Positions 7,399 to 17,924 are shown, numbered from the stretch's first letter. The stretch is 41,235 nt of DNA from a candidate division Zixibacteria bacterium SM23_73_3 (GCA_001304155.1 LJUX01000006.1:1-41235); one strand, 5' to 3'. Translations and numbers: made by a program. Notes: generated from the sequence alone by a model not told the origin.

Positions 7399-9588
7399 TT
7401 GCTCGGGATCAGTAAGTTACTTTTAAATCTTCAAGAAAGAAATCTGGAGATGGTAATCGGTCTCTTCATCCTTGCGATTCTTTTTGCCATCTTCACTTAC
7501 CGTCATACCTTTCCCCCTTTAAGTAAAAGAAAAAAAACTTTACTCCTTGCTCTGAGAATCGTAGCTTTATTTTCCCTTTTTCTGGTTCTGTCCGAACCGA
7601 TTTTAACCATCGCCAGAAGACATGTCCAAAAGCCGGTGATTGCCTTGCTTTTGGACACCTCCGGAAGCATGAATCTCAAAGGGACTGACATCAAAAGAAT
7701 AGAGGCACTACAGAATTTATTAAAAAACGATATATTTAAAAAGATTTCATACCTGGCAGAGTTAAAGACATTCGGCTTTGCTGACTCCCTCATCCCGATG
7801 AATCTTGAGAGGAAATTCCCGGACTCCCTGGGCAACGCCACCTCCATAGGAGATGCCATAGAATTGGTTGTGAAGAAATTGAGCCGGCAAAATTTGAGAG
7901 GAATCGTGATTCTGAGTGACGGAGCAAATAATCTGGGTGAAGATCCAGTTTTGGTGGCAAGATCCACTAACATCCCCATCTACACCCGTGGTGTGGGGGA
8001 GTATATTCCTCCCAAAGATGTATCCATAGAGAGGATGGTTTATAATGATATAGCCTATGTGGATGATCAAATTCCCGTTCAGGTAGATATCTCGCAGACA
8101 GGCTTTGATCAACTCAAGATTCCGGTTTCGATAAAGGAGAAAAAAAATACGTTAGCCCAACAAAATTTAAACCTGGGTAAATCTGGAGCAACCCAAACCG
8201 TCGATCTCACCATCATTCCAAAAGAGGCGGGGTTGCATCGGTATGATCTGGCAATTCCTGTTTTAGACGGGGAGTCGGTTAAGGAAAACAACCGGCGTTC
8301 ATTCACCATCAAAGTCCTGAAAAGCAAAATCGCCATACTTCTGATCAGCGGAAGTTTGAACTGGGAATACACCTTTTTGAAAAGGGCTTTAGAAAAGGAC
8401 AAAAATATTGAGCTTAAAACATTAGTCTATGGAACAAAAGGACAACCTGTCCTGGGCAGATTTCCACAAGGGGAAAAACAACTAAGTTTGTTTGACATTT
8501 TAATTTTTATCGATCCGCCTGGATTCATTTTAAAAAGCCACGAAAAGGAAATCGAGGATTTTGTCTTCAGCAAAGGTGGTTCGACTCTTTTCTTATTGGG
8601 CAAAGAGTTTATGGATACTCATGGATTTATGGAGACCTCATCGCTTCTGCCTTTCGATCCGGCAGGAAGAAGTATAACCTTCTCCTCTGCCAATATCAAT
8701 TTGAAGCTCACAGAAGAAGGAAAGTTACACCCGGTTACTCGACTGGTGGAAAACTCAGAGGAGAATGAAAAGATATGGTCTGATCTTCCACCATTTTTGG
8801 GAGTTGTCATACTCGGTTCAGTGACCAAAGATGCCAGCAACCTGGCAGGATTTAGAAATCCACAAATTCCAGATGTTTTCTCGCCCGGTATAGTGGTGAG
8901 AAATTATGGAAAGGGAAAAGTGATGGCAATCACTACCACACCATTCTGGAGATGGGATTTCCTTTTGTGGGGGATCGGAAAAGATAACCAAATCTATCAG
9001 ACTTTCTGGAACAACTCAGTCAGGTGGCTGGTGGTAAGAGAGGATATGGACTTGATAAATCTATTCACCGACAAAAAGATCTACAAAGGTGGAGAGAGGA
9101 TAACCTTTAAAGCCAAAATCTTCGATCAGAATTATCAGAAGATAGGTGACGCCTCGGTGGGGGTAAATATCAAAGGAGAAGCTCTGCCAGATTCAGAGCT
9201 GGTCAACTTAAGCTTAGACGAATTGGGCAACTATACCGCCACATTGAGAGCGCTCCCACCCGGGAGATACTCATTTGAAGGCAAAGTTTTCAGGGATGGA
9301 AAAAAACTCGGCGTAAAAAAGGGTGAATTCTTGGTGGAGGAATACAGCGTGGAGGACTCTGATCTGAAAACGGATTTCGATTTACTCAAGAGGATAGCTG
9401 AAGTGTCCGGAGGAGAGTATTACCAAAAGGAACAGATTGAAAATCTCACTGGTGATCTTAACCTGGTAGAAAAAGAAAAGCAAAAGACCAAAGAGATTCA
9501 GCTATGGAACCATCCCCTGCTTTTGGCGATCTTTGTCCTCTGTTTGTCCATTGAATGGGCCGTAAGAAAAAGATCCCAGCTTTTGTAA
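7399..9588 (+). CDS. Membrane-anchored von Willebrand factor A (BatA-like) protein
   Basis: A 729-residue membrane protein. Two N-terminal helices lie at about 17-34 and 47-66. A VWA domain from about 80 to 270 has an intact MIDAS metal motif (Asp86-Thr-Ser88-Gly-Ser90) and a downstream LSDGANN. A central region from about 310 resembles the glutamine-amidotransferase-like domain of these proteins. A beta-rich segment follows, and a C-terminal helix lies near 704-722. This is the architecture of the large periplasmic VWA proteins common in Bacteroidetes, Planctomycetes and FCB candidate phyla. The role is unknown; adhesion or envelope assembly are guesses. The TTG start is supported by AAAGGAG eight bases upstream. 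No MoxR ATPase or DUF58 partner is adjacent, which is unusual for BatA-type proteins. Confidence 0.85.
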   Translation: MLGISKLLLNLQERNLEMVIGLFILAILFAIFTYRHTFPPLSKRKKTLLLALRIVALFSLFLVLSEPILTIARRHVQKPVIALLLDTSGSMNLKGTDIKRIEALQNLLKNDIFKKISYLAELKTFGFADSLIPMNLERKFPDSLGNATSIGDAIELVVKKLSRQNLRGIVILSDGANNLGEDPVLVARSTNIPIYTRGVGEYIPPKDVSIERMVYNDIAYVDDQIPVQVDISQTGFDQLKIPVSIKEKKNTLAQQNLNLGKSGATQTVDLTIIPKEAGLHRYDLAIPVLDGESVKENNRRSFTIKVLKSKIAILLISGSLNWEYTFLKRALEKDKNIELKTLVYGTKGQPVLGRFPQGEKQLSLFDILIFIDPPGFILKSHEKEIEDFVFSKGGSTLFLLGKEFMDTHGFMETSSLLPFDPAGRSITFSSANINLKLTEEGKLHPVTRLVENSEENEKIWSDLPPFLGVVILGSVTKDASNLAGFRNPQIPDVFSPGIVVRNYGKGKVMAITTTPFWRWDFLLWGIGKDNQIYQTFWNNSVRWLVVREDMDLINLFTDKKIYKGGERITFKAKIFDQNYQKIGDASVGVNIKGEALPDSELVNLSLDELGNYTATLRALPPGRYSFEGKVFRDGKKLGVKKGEFLVEEYSVEDSDLKTDFDLLKRIAEVSGGEYYQKEQIENLTGDLNLVEKEKQKTKEIQLWNHPLLLAIFVLCLSIEWAVRKRSQLL

Positions 9589-9793
9589 AATCACCCTTCC
9601 TCTTTTTTGCCTCTCCCCTGCCACCCTTACTTCTCTTCAAGAGAAAACCCACTAAAGTTCGTTTGTGAGCCGTTCATTGTAGTCACCCTATTTATTGAAA
9701 ATCCCGCTTTAGTGGCGATCGAGCTTAACCTCGTCTGATAAATCAGGCATCTACAAAAATGATTACCATCCGTTGGCCATGCTAATTTTTTTG

Positions 9794-11168
<1,375 letters not shown>

Positions 11169-11173
11169 CAGGT

Positions 11174-11195
11174 GAAGCATGGCGAAGCCTGCTTG
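11174..11195. repeat. Palindromic repeat A, copy 1
   Basis: A hairpin element whose arms are GAAGCA and TGCTTG around GGC-GAA-GCC; copy 2 (11933-11954) has perfect outer arms CAAGCA/TGCTTG. Here the first base differs. An extra AGCAGG upstream at 11167-11172 can pair with CCTGCT. It lies just after the enolase stop and brackets the gene at 11224-11913. Confidence 0.75.
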
Positions 11196-11223
11196 ACAAA
11201 TCAAGGCGATTGAAAGAGGTGGC

Positions 11224-11913
11224 ATGAAAGATTATTTGCTTCTAAGGACTCAAAAAAATAAGATTTTTGAATGTGTTCAAGAGGCTGGGTTAAATCCCTT
11301 GAATTTTGAGTGGGGGGAAGAAAGTACCGAATGTAATGAAAAAATTACCTACGCCGTTTCTATTGTTAGGTATGTACACACTGATTTCTACTTTAAATTT
11401 GATCGTGACCAGTTTGATTATTTTTATTGTAAATCTCACCCACGCACTCGTGAATTATCCATAACACCATCATCTCACAAGTATGATTGGGAAGGCGCAC
11501 TGATTAGTTTCAGAGACTGGCTGTCACGACTCGAAAAACAGGAAGTCCCAGATCTTTGGGAACAATTAAAAGGATATGCACCACATGAAACATATATAGG
11601 TACAGCTGAGATATCTAATACGCCTTTTTCATACCCTGAAGTAGAAAATATTCTAATATCGTTAGATAAATTGCAAGCACAAATGGAAACCAATTTCAAT
11701 CTACAAGGAAAACAACTATCTTTTGTTGAAAGGCAAATTGATTACTTGAAAGACGCAGCCAAACGACAGGGAAGAAAAGACTGGGTGCACACTTCAATTG
11801 GAGTTATGGTAAGCATTGCGGTAAACTTAGCGCTTTCTCCAGAAAAAGCAAAACTTCTTTGGGACTTGGTCAAGTCATGTTTTGCGATAGTCTTACCGTT
11901 GCCAGCACCTTAA
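11224..11913 (+). CDS. Uncharacterised protein with coiled segment and C-terminal membrane helix
   Basis: A 229-residue protein I cannot assign to a named family. Residues 1-110 are a globular, aromatic-rich domain (FYFKFDRDQFDYFYC, then an EGALISFRDWLSRL helix). Residues 135-175 form a charged helical stretch, followed by an AKRQGRKDW motif. Residues about 190-225 are hydrophobic and probably insert in the membrane. I have an unverified impression of a similar RLGRKDW-plus-membrane-helix ending in hypothetical proteins from other bacteria. AGAGGTGG precedes the ATG. The gene looks richer in A+T than its neighbours, sits between enolase and ftsB, and lies between two copies of palindromic repeat A. 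All three points suggest later insertion. Function unknown; an effector or defence role is only a possibility. Confidence 0.75.
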   Translation: MKDYLLLRTQKNKIFECVQEAGLNPLNFEWGEESTECNEKITYAVSIVRYVHTDFYFKFDRDQFDYFYCKSHPRTRELSITPSSHKYDWEGALISFRDWLSRLEKQEVPDLWEQLKGYAPHETYIGTAEISNTPFSYPEVENILISLDKLQAQMETNFNLQGKQLSFVERQIDYLKDAAKRQGRKDWVHTSIGVMVSIAVNLALSPEKAKLLWDLVKSCFAIVLPLPAP

Positions 11914-11932
11914 TTGCGCAGATTTTGTAGGT

Positions 11933-11954
11933 CAAGCATGGCGAAGCCTGCTTG
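11933..11954. repeat. Palindromic repeat A, copy 2
   Basis: A perfect hairpin: CAAGCA (11933-11938), one unpaired T, GGC-GAA-GCC, then TGCTTG. Same orientation as the copy at 11174-11195, with which it shares 21 of 22 bases. It lies immediately upstream of ftsB, which has no visible Shine-Dalgarno site, perhaps because the insertion replaced the original leader. Confidence 0.8.
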
Positions 11955-11974
11955 ATGCAAAGATTTTATTACAT

Positions 11975-12394
11975 ATGGTTAGAAGAAGGAAGAAAAGAAG
12001 TTCACCGCAGAGCAGTTTCTTTAAGAAGGTAAAAGAGAGAAGCGCTGCTAAGAGAAGGACGGTCAAAAGGATTTTGCTCCTTTTAATCTTTATATTCCTT
12101 GCATATCGCTTCCTTACCGGACCCTATGGATTTGTTCAGATTCATTCATTGTGGAAAGAAAAAAAGAATTTAGAAAAAGAATCCAAAATGATCGACGCTG
12201 AAATCGTTGATTTGGAAATTGAGAAAAAGAGGCTCACCCAGGATGAATTCTACTTAGAAAAACAAGCCAGAGAGAGATTGGGCATGATAAAAGAGGGAGA
12301 AAAAGTGTATCGGATCATTCAAGAGGAAAAATCCAATCAAGAAGAAGAAAAAAAATCTGCTGAATCCCCTCCACCTGATTCTCTATCCCCATGA
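11975..12394 (+). CDS. ftsB: Septum formation initiator, FtsB/DivIC family
   Basis: A 139-residue bitopic division protein. It has a basic cytoplasmic head (RRRKKR, KERSAAKRRTVKR), one membrane helix at about 25-46, then a coiled coil at about 55-95. The conserved FYLEKQARERLGMIKEGEKVY box follows in the extracytoplasmic part. By family it joins FtsL and FtsQ in the divisome and helps activate septal peptidoglycan synthesis. A short acidic, proline-rich tail ends the protein. The stop overlaps the recO start (ATGA), so the two are coupled. Confidence 0.88.
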   Translation: MVRRRKKRSSPQSSFFKKVKERSAAKRRTVKRILLLLIFIFLAYRFLTGPYGFVQIHSLWKEKKNLEKESKMIDAEIVDLEIEKKRLTQDEFYLEKQARERLGMIKEGEKVYRIIQEEKSNQEEEKKSAESPPPDSLSP

Positions 12395-13149
12395 GCATCA
12401 CCAAAACCGAAGCCATCGTTTTAAAAAGCATTAAATTTGGCGATACCTCCAAAATAGCCACCCTGTATACCAAAGATTGCGGGAAGATCAAGGTCATTGC
12501 CAAGGGAATCAGAAAGCCCAAAAGCAGACTGGCTGGAGCGTTACAAACTTTTTCGCACATCCAGATCGTTTTCTACAAAAAACGAACTTCTGAGATCTAT
12601 CTTTTGTCTCAGAGCGAAATCATGAAATCATATCAATCACTTTATAAGGATTTGAATCGATATGTCTTTGCTTCGGCTGCTTTGGAGCTTTTGGATCGGC
12701 TGATCACCGGTGAGGAATCAAACCCGGAGCTTTTTGAATTGGCTTTAGCCACTTTATCTTTCATGGAGAGGTGTCCTCAAGGATCGATGGAGAAATCTTT
12801 CTGCTCCTATGTTTTGAAATTAACCCATCTTCTGGGATATAAGCCAAAGTTTGAAAGGTGCATAAACTGCAATAAACAAGTCGAGGGAAAAATTGTGTTG
12901 TTCAGTCCGGAAAAGGGAGGCATCATTTGCAAAAGATGTGCCAGACCAGATCAGGCATATCTCAGATTATCCAGAGATTCTGTGACCTCAGCGCTTAAAC
13001 TTCAATCGGTAAAGGCCGAAGATTTAAGTACGTATAACATTCCCAGAAAACACTTAATGGAGATTTCAGGTGTGATCCTTAATCTTTTAGATTATCATAC
13101 TGGAAGAGGGAAAGATCTGAAGTCATTGGAATTCTTAAAAACCGAGTGA
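12391..13149 (+). CDS. recO: DNA repair protein RecO
   Basis: A 252-residue recombination mediator. The N-terminal OB fold (TKTEAIVLKSIKFGDTSKI, then GKIKVIAKGIRKPKSRLAG) binds single-stranded DNA. A helical domain carries a four-cysteine zinc site, CINC and CKRC, about 30 residues apart. With RecR it loads RecA onto SSB-coated gaps. The length is normal. It is translationally coupled to ftsB; glyQS follows after 94 bp, the common recO-glyQS neighbourhood. Confidence 0.95.
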   Translation: MSITKTEAIVLKSIKFGDTSKIATLYTKDCGKIKVIAKGIRKPKSRLAGALQTFSHIQIVFYKKRTSEIYLLSQSEIMKSYQSLYKDLNRYVFASAALELLDRLITGEESNPELFELALATLSFMERCPQGSMEKSFCSYVLKLTHLLGYKPKFERCINCNKQVEGKIVLFSPEKGGIICKRCARPDQAYLRLSRDSVTSALKLQSVKAEDLSTYNIPRKHLMEISGVILNLLDYHTGRGKDLKSLEFLKTE

Positions 13150-13243
13150 AACTTCAGACAAATATAATCTGCGAAAACACCAAAAGATTAAATTTGGCCG
13201 GGCATTCTCAGATAGAAATAATTAGAGCTATCAAGGAGGAGAT

Positions 13244-14566
13244 GTGGCAAAAAAGAAAGAACCCGATTTGATGGACAAGCTGGTCTCCTTATGTAAAAGG
13301 AGAGGTTTCATCTTTCAATCCTCAGAAATATACGGAGGGATCAATAGCTGTTGGGACTACGGTCCCTTTGGCGTAGAAATGAAGAAAAATATCAAGGGCT
13401 TTTGGTGGAAAAGTATGACTCAATATCGGAACGACATCGAGGGGGTGGATGCTTCCATTTTAATGCATCCTGCGGTATGGGAGACCTCAGGACACGTGGA
13501 GGGGTTCACCGATCCCATGGTGGACTGCAAGAAGTGCAAGCAAAGATTCAGAGCAGACGATATTGAGGGTTCCACCTGTCCCGCTTGCGGCGGTGAGCTT
13601 ACTGAGGCGCGCATGTTTAACCTGATGTTTAAGACTCACATGGGACCGATAGAGGATGCTGCATCCGTGGTCTACCTAAGACCGGAAACCGCTCAAGGAA
13701 TCTATGTGAATTTCTTGAATGTGATGGGACCCGCCCGCCAAAAAATTCCCTTCGGCATCGCCCAAATTGGTAAAGCATTTAGAAACGAGATCTCGCCGGG
13801 AAACTTTATCTTCCGCTCCCGTGAATTCGAGCAGATGGAGATGCAGTATTTCATCAATCCCAAAGAGGATGAAAAATGGATTGACTATTGGAAGGAAGAG
13901 AGGATGAAGTGGTATACAGAAATCGGTATCAGAAAGGAGAATCTGAAACTTCATCAGCACGAAAAAAAGGAATTAGCTTTTTATGCCAAGACGGCATACG
14001 ATATCGAATACAATTTTCCCTTTGGCTGGAAAGAGATCGAGGGAATACATAACCGCACCGATTTTGATTTGTCCCGTCACAGCCAGGCCACGGGCAAAGA
14101 CCTCTCCTATTTTGACGACCAGACCAAGGAGAGATTCATCCCGTACATTATAGAAACTTCTGCCGGGGTCGACCGCAACTTGCTCGTTTGCTTAGTGGAC
14201 GCATATCATGAGGAGGAGGTCAGAGGCGAAAAAAGAGTGGTCTTGAAATTGGACCCGAAGGTTGCCCCTTTCAAGGCATCCATCCTTCCTCTGGTGAATC
14301 GGGACAACATGCCGGAGATTGCCCAAAAGATCGCTAAGATGCTTAGGCCGTATTTCAACGTGTTCTACGATGATCGGGGAGCAGTGGGAAGACGGTATCG
14401 CCGTCAGGATGAGGCGGGCACACCTTTTGGCATCACTGTGGACTCTCAAACCCTGCAGGACGAAACCGTTACCTTAAGGGAAAGAGACTCCATGGAGCAA
14501 ACCAGGCATAAAATCGATGAATTAGTTACTGTATTAAATGAAAAGATCTGGGGAACCGGATCTTAA
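13244..14566 (+). CDS. glyQS: Glycyl-tRNA synthetase, dimeric class II type
   Basis: A 440-residue enzyme that charges tRNA-Gly. It is the single-chain alpha2 type, not the split glyQ/glyS type. Class II motif 1 lies near the N-terminus (NSCWDYGPFGVEMK). A zinc-like insertion has two CxxC pairs (CKKC, CPAC). Motif 2 is the FRNEISPGNFIFRSREFEQME segment, and the glycine pocket includes RPETAQGIY. Motif 3 is ETSAGVDRNLL. A C-terminal anticodon-binding domain starts near residue 335. The GTG start is backed by AAGGAGGAG; an ATG two bases earlier is out of frame. Confidence 0.97.
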   Translation: MAKKKEPDLMDKLVSLCKRRGFIFQSSEIYGGINSCWDYGPFGVEMKKNIKGFWWKSMTQYRNDIEGVDASILMHPAVWETSGHVEGFTDPMVDCKKCKQRFRADDIEGSTCPACGGELTEARMFNLMFKTHMGPIEDAASVVYLRPETAQGIYVNFLNVMGPARQKIPFGIAQIGKAFRNEISPGNFIFRSREFEQMEMQYFINPKEDEKWIDYWKEERMKWYTEIGIRKENLKLHQHEKKELAFYAKTAYDIEYNFPFGWKEIEGIHNRTDFDLSRHSQATGKDLSYFDDQTKERFIPYIIETSAGVDRNLLVCLVDAYHEEEVRGEKRVVLKLDPKVAPFKASILPLVNRDNMPEIAQKIAKMLRPYFNVFYDDRGAVGRRYRRQDEAGTPFGITVDSQTLQDETVTLRERDSMEQTRHKIDELVTVLNEKIWGTGS

Positions 14567-14574
14567 CTTTCGTT

Positions 14575-14717
14575 GTTTCGGGGTACCCTTCAGGGTGAAT
14601 CCCGATAGGATGAACACCTACCCCGAAACACAAATGATGCGGAGTAAAGGGCTTGCTCTGAGGGCGCAAGCCGAAGGGTACCCCACACCAACAGTCGAGG
14701 TCCCCCCGAAACTGTTG
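14575..14717. repeat. Complex palindromic repeat B, copy 1
   Basis: Three stems in a row. GTTTCGGGGTA (14575-14585) pairs with TACCCCGAAAC (14619-14629), with a small ACCCT/AGGGT stem inside. GGCTTGC (14650-14656) pairs with GCAAGCC (14666-14672). CAACAGT (14689-14695) pairs with ACTGTTG (14711-14717). The part 14617-14694 recurs in the same orientation at 15288-15361. Confidence 0.8.
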
Positions 14718-14761
14718 ATCAAAGGTTTTCTGGGTAGCTACCACATAAGAGGGAGGTTAGG

Positions 14762-15256
14762 ATGCTCATCAGAGAGATGAACAGAGACGACATAAAAGCT
14801 TGTGTGGATATCTCACATCGGGCGAGAAGGGAGTCGTGGGAAAGGTACGAAAAGGAGGTCTATCCTGAAAAGCTATTTGAAGAAGAACTACAACGTTACT
14901 CTGCAGAAGCTTTCTCTCGATTCATAGAACACAAAAACAGCTTTGCCTTTGTGTCTGTGGAAGAACAAGGGCTAATCGGTTTAGCAATTGGTAGAATAGA
15001 AGAGGGGGGTGTTTCGGATCTTTCTTGGATATGCACCGATCCCCTGTCTCAGAGAAAAGGAACTGGAAAAGAGCTTCTATCTGAAGTTATTGGATATTGC
15101 AAGGACAAAGGCTGTCACAAAATCTTTGCGTATACCTTTCCTTTTTTGGTTCCGGCAGTGAGCTTTTATCTTAAGTCAGGATTCAACCTAGAAGCATATT
15201 TTAGAAAACACTGGCATCAATTAGATTTTTTGATGATGAGCAAGTGGTTGGAATAA
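14762..15256 (+). CDS. GNAT-family N-acetyltransferase
   Basis: A 164-residue single GNAT domain. It transfers an acetyl group from acetyl-CoA to an unknown amine. Motif A is visible as CTDPLSQRKGTGKELL, with the QRKGTG pyrophosphate loop near residues 100-105. The start of beta-5 and motif B follow (FAYTFPFLVPAVSFYLKSGF). The ATG follows GGGAGGTTAGG. The gene has no tie to glyQS upstream or the convergent glgA downstream, and it is framed by two copies of repeat B (14575-14717 and 15274-15361), so it may be an acquired cassette. Substrate not predictable. Confidence 0.88.
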   Translation: MLIREMNRDDIKACVDISHRARRESWERYEKEVYPEKLFEEELQRYSAEAFSRFIEHKNSFAFVSVEEQGLIGLAIGRIEEGGVSDLSWICTDPLSQRKGTGKELLSEVIGYCKDKGCHKIFAYTFPFLVPAVSFYLKSGFNLEAYFRKHWHQLDFLMMSKWLE

Positions 15257-15273
15257 ACAGAAGTAATCCGTGA

Positions 15274-15361
15274 TTTCGGGAGATCCCTACCCCGAAACAT
15301 ATAAAGAGTGCGGGATAAGGGCTTGCCCTGAGGGCGCAAGCCGAAGGAACCCTGCACTAAC
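15274..15361. repeat. Complex palindromic repeat B, copy 2
   Basis: TTTCGGG (15274-15280) pairs with CCCGAAA (15291-15297). GGCTTGC (15320-15326) pairs with GCAAGCC (15336-15342). An outer GTGC/GCAC pair lies at about 15309-15357. It resembles copy 1 but with a shortened first arm. It lies between the GNAT gene and the convergent glgA stop. Confidence 0.78.
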
Positions 15362-15396
15362 AAGTAACCGGTCTTCCAACGTGGTAATTTTGGCTT

Positions 15397-16899
15397 TCAA
15401 ACGTCAACCACATCCATTTTTTGGATGGCTTTCTGATAAATCTCAACATATTTTTTAGCTGCCGTCTCCCAGGAGAAATCTTTTTTCATCCCGTTCTTCA
15501 TCAATTTGAGCCAAGCATCTTTTTCTTTATACACTCTGAGAGCCAGTTTGATAGTATCCATAAGTTCAGAAGCGTCGTAGTTTTTAAAAACGAAACCGGT
15601 GCCCTCTCCGGTCTGTAGATCATAATTTTCTATGGTATCTGCCAATCCGCCGGTCTTTCGGACAATGGGAACGGTCCCATACTTCAAACTGTAGAGCTGG
15701 TTTAAACCACATGGCTCGTATCTGGATGGCATGAGAAACATGTCGCTTCCTGCTTCAATCAGATGAGCCAGCGGATTATCAAAACCAAGATTGACCGAAA
15801 TTTTATCAGAACATTTCACTCTCATCTCCTTGAATAAGCGATGATACTTTTCTTCTCCAGTTCCCAGGATGACCAACTGTAAATCCAATGATAGAAGCTC
15901 ATCGCCAATCTTAGCTAAAAGATCAAATCCCTTCTGATCTGCCAGCCTGGAGATGATTCCTATAAGAGGAATGTCTCTGCTGGATAGGGGCAGGTTACAC
16001 AACTTTAGCAAAAGTTCTTTGTTTTTCCTTTTGTTAGAGATATCCTTCAGGCTGTAGTTGTAAGAGATCAGCTTATCTTTTTCCGGAGACCAAACATCAT
16101 AATCGATGCCGTTTACGATGCCATAAAGATCTGCATTTCTTGTTCTTAATACCCCTTCCAGTCCATGACCGAACTCAGAGCTGGACTGTATCTCCACCGC
16201 ATAGGTCTCGGAGACCGTGTTCATCACGTCGGCATAACTTATCCCTGCCTTCATGAAATTCACATTTCCCCAGAATTCAAAAGCGCTGGCGGGATAAAAC
16301 AAATCTTTGGATACTCCTATCTTATCCAGGGCGCTTTTGGGGAAATTGCCCTGATAGGCTAAGTTATGAATAGAGAAAACCGATGCGGTTTGCTCAAAGA
16401 ATGGATCGTCTGCATAAATGGTTTTCAAATATGCAGCCATCAGAGCAGATTGCCAGTCATTGGCGTGAACGATATCAGGTTGCCATCCCCTGGCCTTTAA
16501 AATTTCCAAAGTTCCTCTGGCAAACAGGACAAATCTCTCGTCGTTATCCTTGTAGTCGAAACCGGTTGATTGATCCTTGTAAAGCTCCTCTCGATCATAA
16601 TACTCATCACAGACGACGAAAAGATATTCCACCTTAGGAGATGGCAGATTATAGTTTTTCACGGTGATCTTAACATTTTTATCCCCCACGGGAATCAGAG
16701 GAATGTCTGTTTTTAGCCCCGACAATTTGAATTCTTTCTCATCCACCATCCTGTACTTGGGTAAGATTACCTTTACCTGATGACCCAACTTCGCCAGTGC
16801 TTTGGGCAGAGCACCACATACATCAGCCAGACCCCCGGTCTTGGCAAAAGGGACCACCTCTGGAGAGGCGATCAAGATTTTTAACCTTTTTGTCTCCAA
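15397..16899 (-). CDS. glgA: Glycogen synthase (ADP-glucose type, GT5)
   Basis: A 500-residue glucosyltransferase that extends alpha-1,4-glucan from ADP-glucose. The N-terminal KTGGLADV loop (Lys20 of the chosen start) is the sugar-nucleotide site. The C-terminal Rossmann half has SRYEPCGLNQLYSLKYGT followed by a second KTGGLADT. The open frame reaches 16998, inside galT, but a TTG at 16899 follows AAGGGAGAGAG and gives the standard N-terminus, leaving a 23-base gap to galT. Family members read ETKRLKILIASPE-like starts. With galT it forms a sugar storage and interconversion pair. Confidence 0.95.
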   Translation of the reverse strand: METKRLKILIASPEVVPFAKTGGLADVCGALPKALAKLGHQVKVILPKYRMVDEKEFKLSGLKTDIPLIPVGDKNVKITVKNYNLPSPKVEYLFVVCDEYYDREELYKDQSTGFDYKDNDERFVLFARGTLEILKARGWQPDIVHANDWQSALMAAYLKTIYADDPFFEQTASVFSIHNLAYQGNFPKSALDKIGVSKDLFYPASAFEFWGNVNFMKAGISYADVMNTVSETYAVEIQSSSEFGHGLEGVLRTRNADLYGIVNGIDYDVWSPEKDKLISYNYSLKDISNKRKNKELLLKLCNLPLSSRDIPLIGIISRLADQKGFDLLAKIGDELLSLDLQLVILGTGEEKYHRLFKEMRVKCSDKISVNLGFDNPLAHLIEAGSDMFLMPSRYEPCGLNQLYSLKYGTVPIVRKTGGLADTIENYDLQTGEGTGFVFKNYDASELMDTIKLALRVYKEKDAWLKLMKNGMKKDFSWETAAKKYVEIYQKAIQKMDVVDV

Positions 16900-16922
16900 C
16901 TCTCTCCCTTCGATTAAGTTTT

Positions 16923-17924
16923 TCAGATTTCTACTTCTCTCAGATATGCGGCGGCATCCTCGGGGGTGGTGGGATTTATGTAAAAACCAGTCCCCCATTC
17001 AAAACCCGCCACTCTGGTCAACTTGGGCATAATCTCAATATGCCAGTGATATTCTTCGGCGTAATCGTTGTCCACCGGACTGGTGTGCAGAACGTAGTTA
17101 TATGGTGGATTATTCAACGCCTTAGCTAATCTCTGAAGAGTTTCCAGAAGTATGGCAGCAAGTTCTGGAATGTTCTCTTTTTTGATGTCTTCAAAGGCTG
17201 GAAAGTGCTTTTTGGGCAAAATCCAGGTTTCAAAAGGAAATCTGGGAGCGAAAGGTTCCAAGGAAATGAAGGATTCGTTCTGAATCACCACCCGTTCATC
17301 ACCAGAGACCTCCTGCTTTATGATGTCACAAAAAATACACCTTTCCTTGTATCCATAATATTTACCTGCACCCTCCACCTCCTCCATTACCCTTTTGGGG
17401 ACTATGGGGGTGGCAATAAGCTGGCTGTGGCTATGCTCCAAAGATGCGCCGGCGGTTTCTCCCTGATTTTTAAAAATCAATATGTATCGAAAGCGAGGGT
17501 CCTTTCTCAGATCCATGGTTCTTGCCCGATATGCCCAGATGAGGTCCTCCATCTGCTTGACACTAAGATCAACCAGATCCTTGTCATGATCTGGTGTTTC
17601 TATAATCACCTCATGCGCTCCCACCCCGTTCATCTTATCGAAGATTCCCAACCCCTCCCGGTTAAGGTCACCCTCAATCCGCAAGGCCGGGTATTTGTTT
17701 GAAATAACTCTTAAGGTCCATCCAGGCTTGTTTGGCTCGGAGGAATCCGGACGAAAAGCCATAATCTCCGGCGGGGTAGCAGATTCATTACCCGGACAGA
17801 AGGGACATAGTTTGCTCTCTGTTCTTCTCTTGGGAGCACCGGAAAAGTCAGATGGCCTTTTCCCTCGCTCTGTAGATATGATTACCCATCTGCCTATTAC
17901 AGGGTCTTTTCTAAGCTCTGGCAC
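16923..17924 (-). CDS. galT: Galactose-1-phosphate uridylyltransferase
   Basis: A 333-residue HIT-superfamily enzyme that exchanges UMP between UDP-glucose and galactose-1-phosphate (Leloir pathway). Zinc site candidates are Cys40 and Cys43 (CPFC) and a second CIFC at 196-199. The active-site triad is His164-Ser-His166-Ser-Gln168, where the classical family has HPHGQ; His166 would be the uridylylated residue. The HSHSQ variant is known in deep-branching bacterial and archaeal members, some of which act on ADP-glucose or other sugars, so the nucleotide preference is uncertain. A strong AGGAGG precedes the ATG. It lies upstream of glgA in one transcription unit. Confidence 0.92.
   Translation of the reverse strand: MPELRKDPVIGRWVIISTERGKRPSDFSGAPKRRTESKLCPFCPGNESATPPEIMAFRPDSSEPNKPGWTLRVISNKYPALRIEGDLNREGLGIFDKMNGVGAHEVIIETPDHDKDLVDLSVKQMEDLIWAYRARTMDLRKDPRFRYILIFKNQGETAGASLEHSHSQLIATPIVPKRVMEEVEGAGKYYGYKERCIFCDIIKQEVSGDERVVIQNESFISLEPFAPRFPFETWILPKKHFPAFEDIKKENIPELAAILLETLQRLAKALNNPPYNYVLHTSPVDNDYAEEYHWHIEIMPKLTRVAGFEWGTGFYINPTTPEDAAAYLREVEI

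Noticed and set aside
16900-16998. Longer glycogen synthase start inside galT
   Set aside because: It would overlap galT by 76 bases. The TTG at 16899 has a ribosome-binding site and the correct N-terminus.
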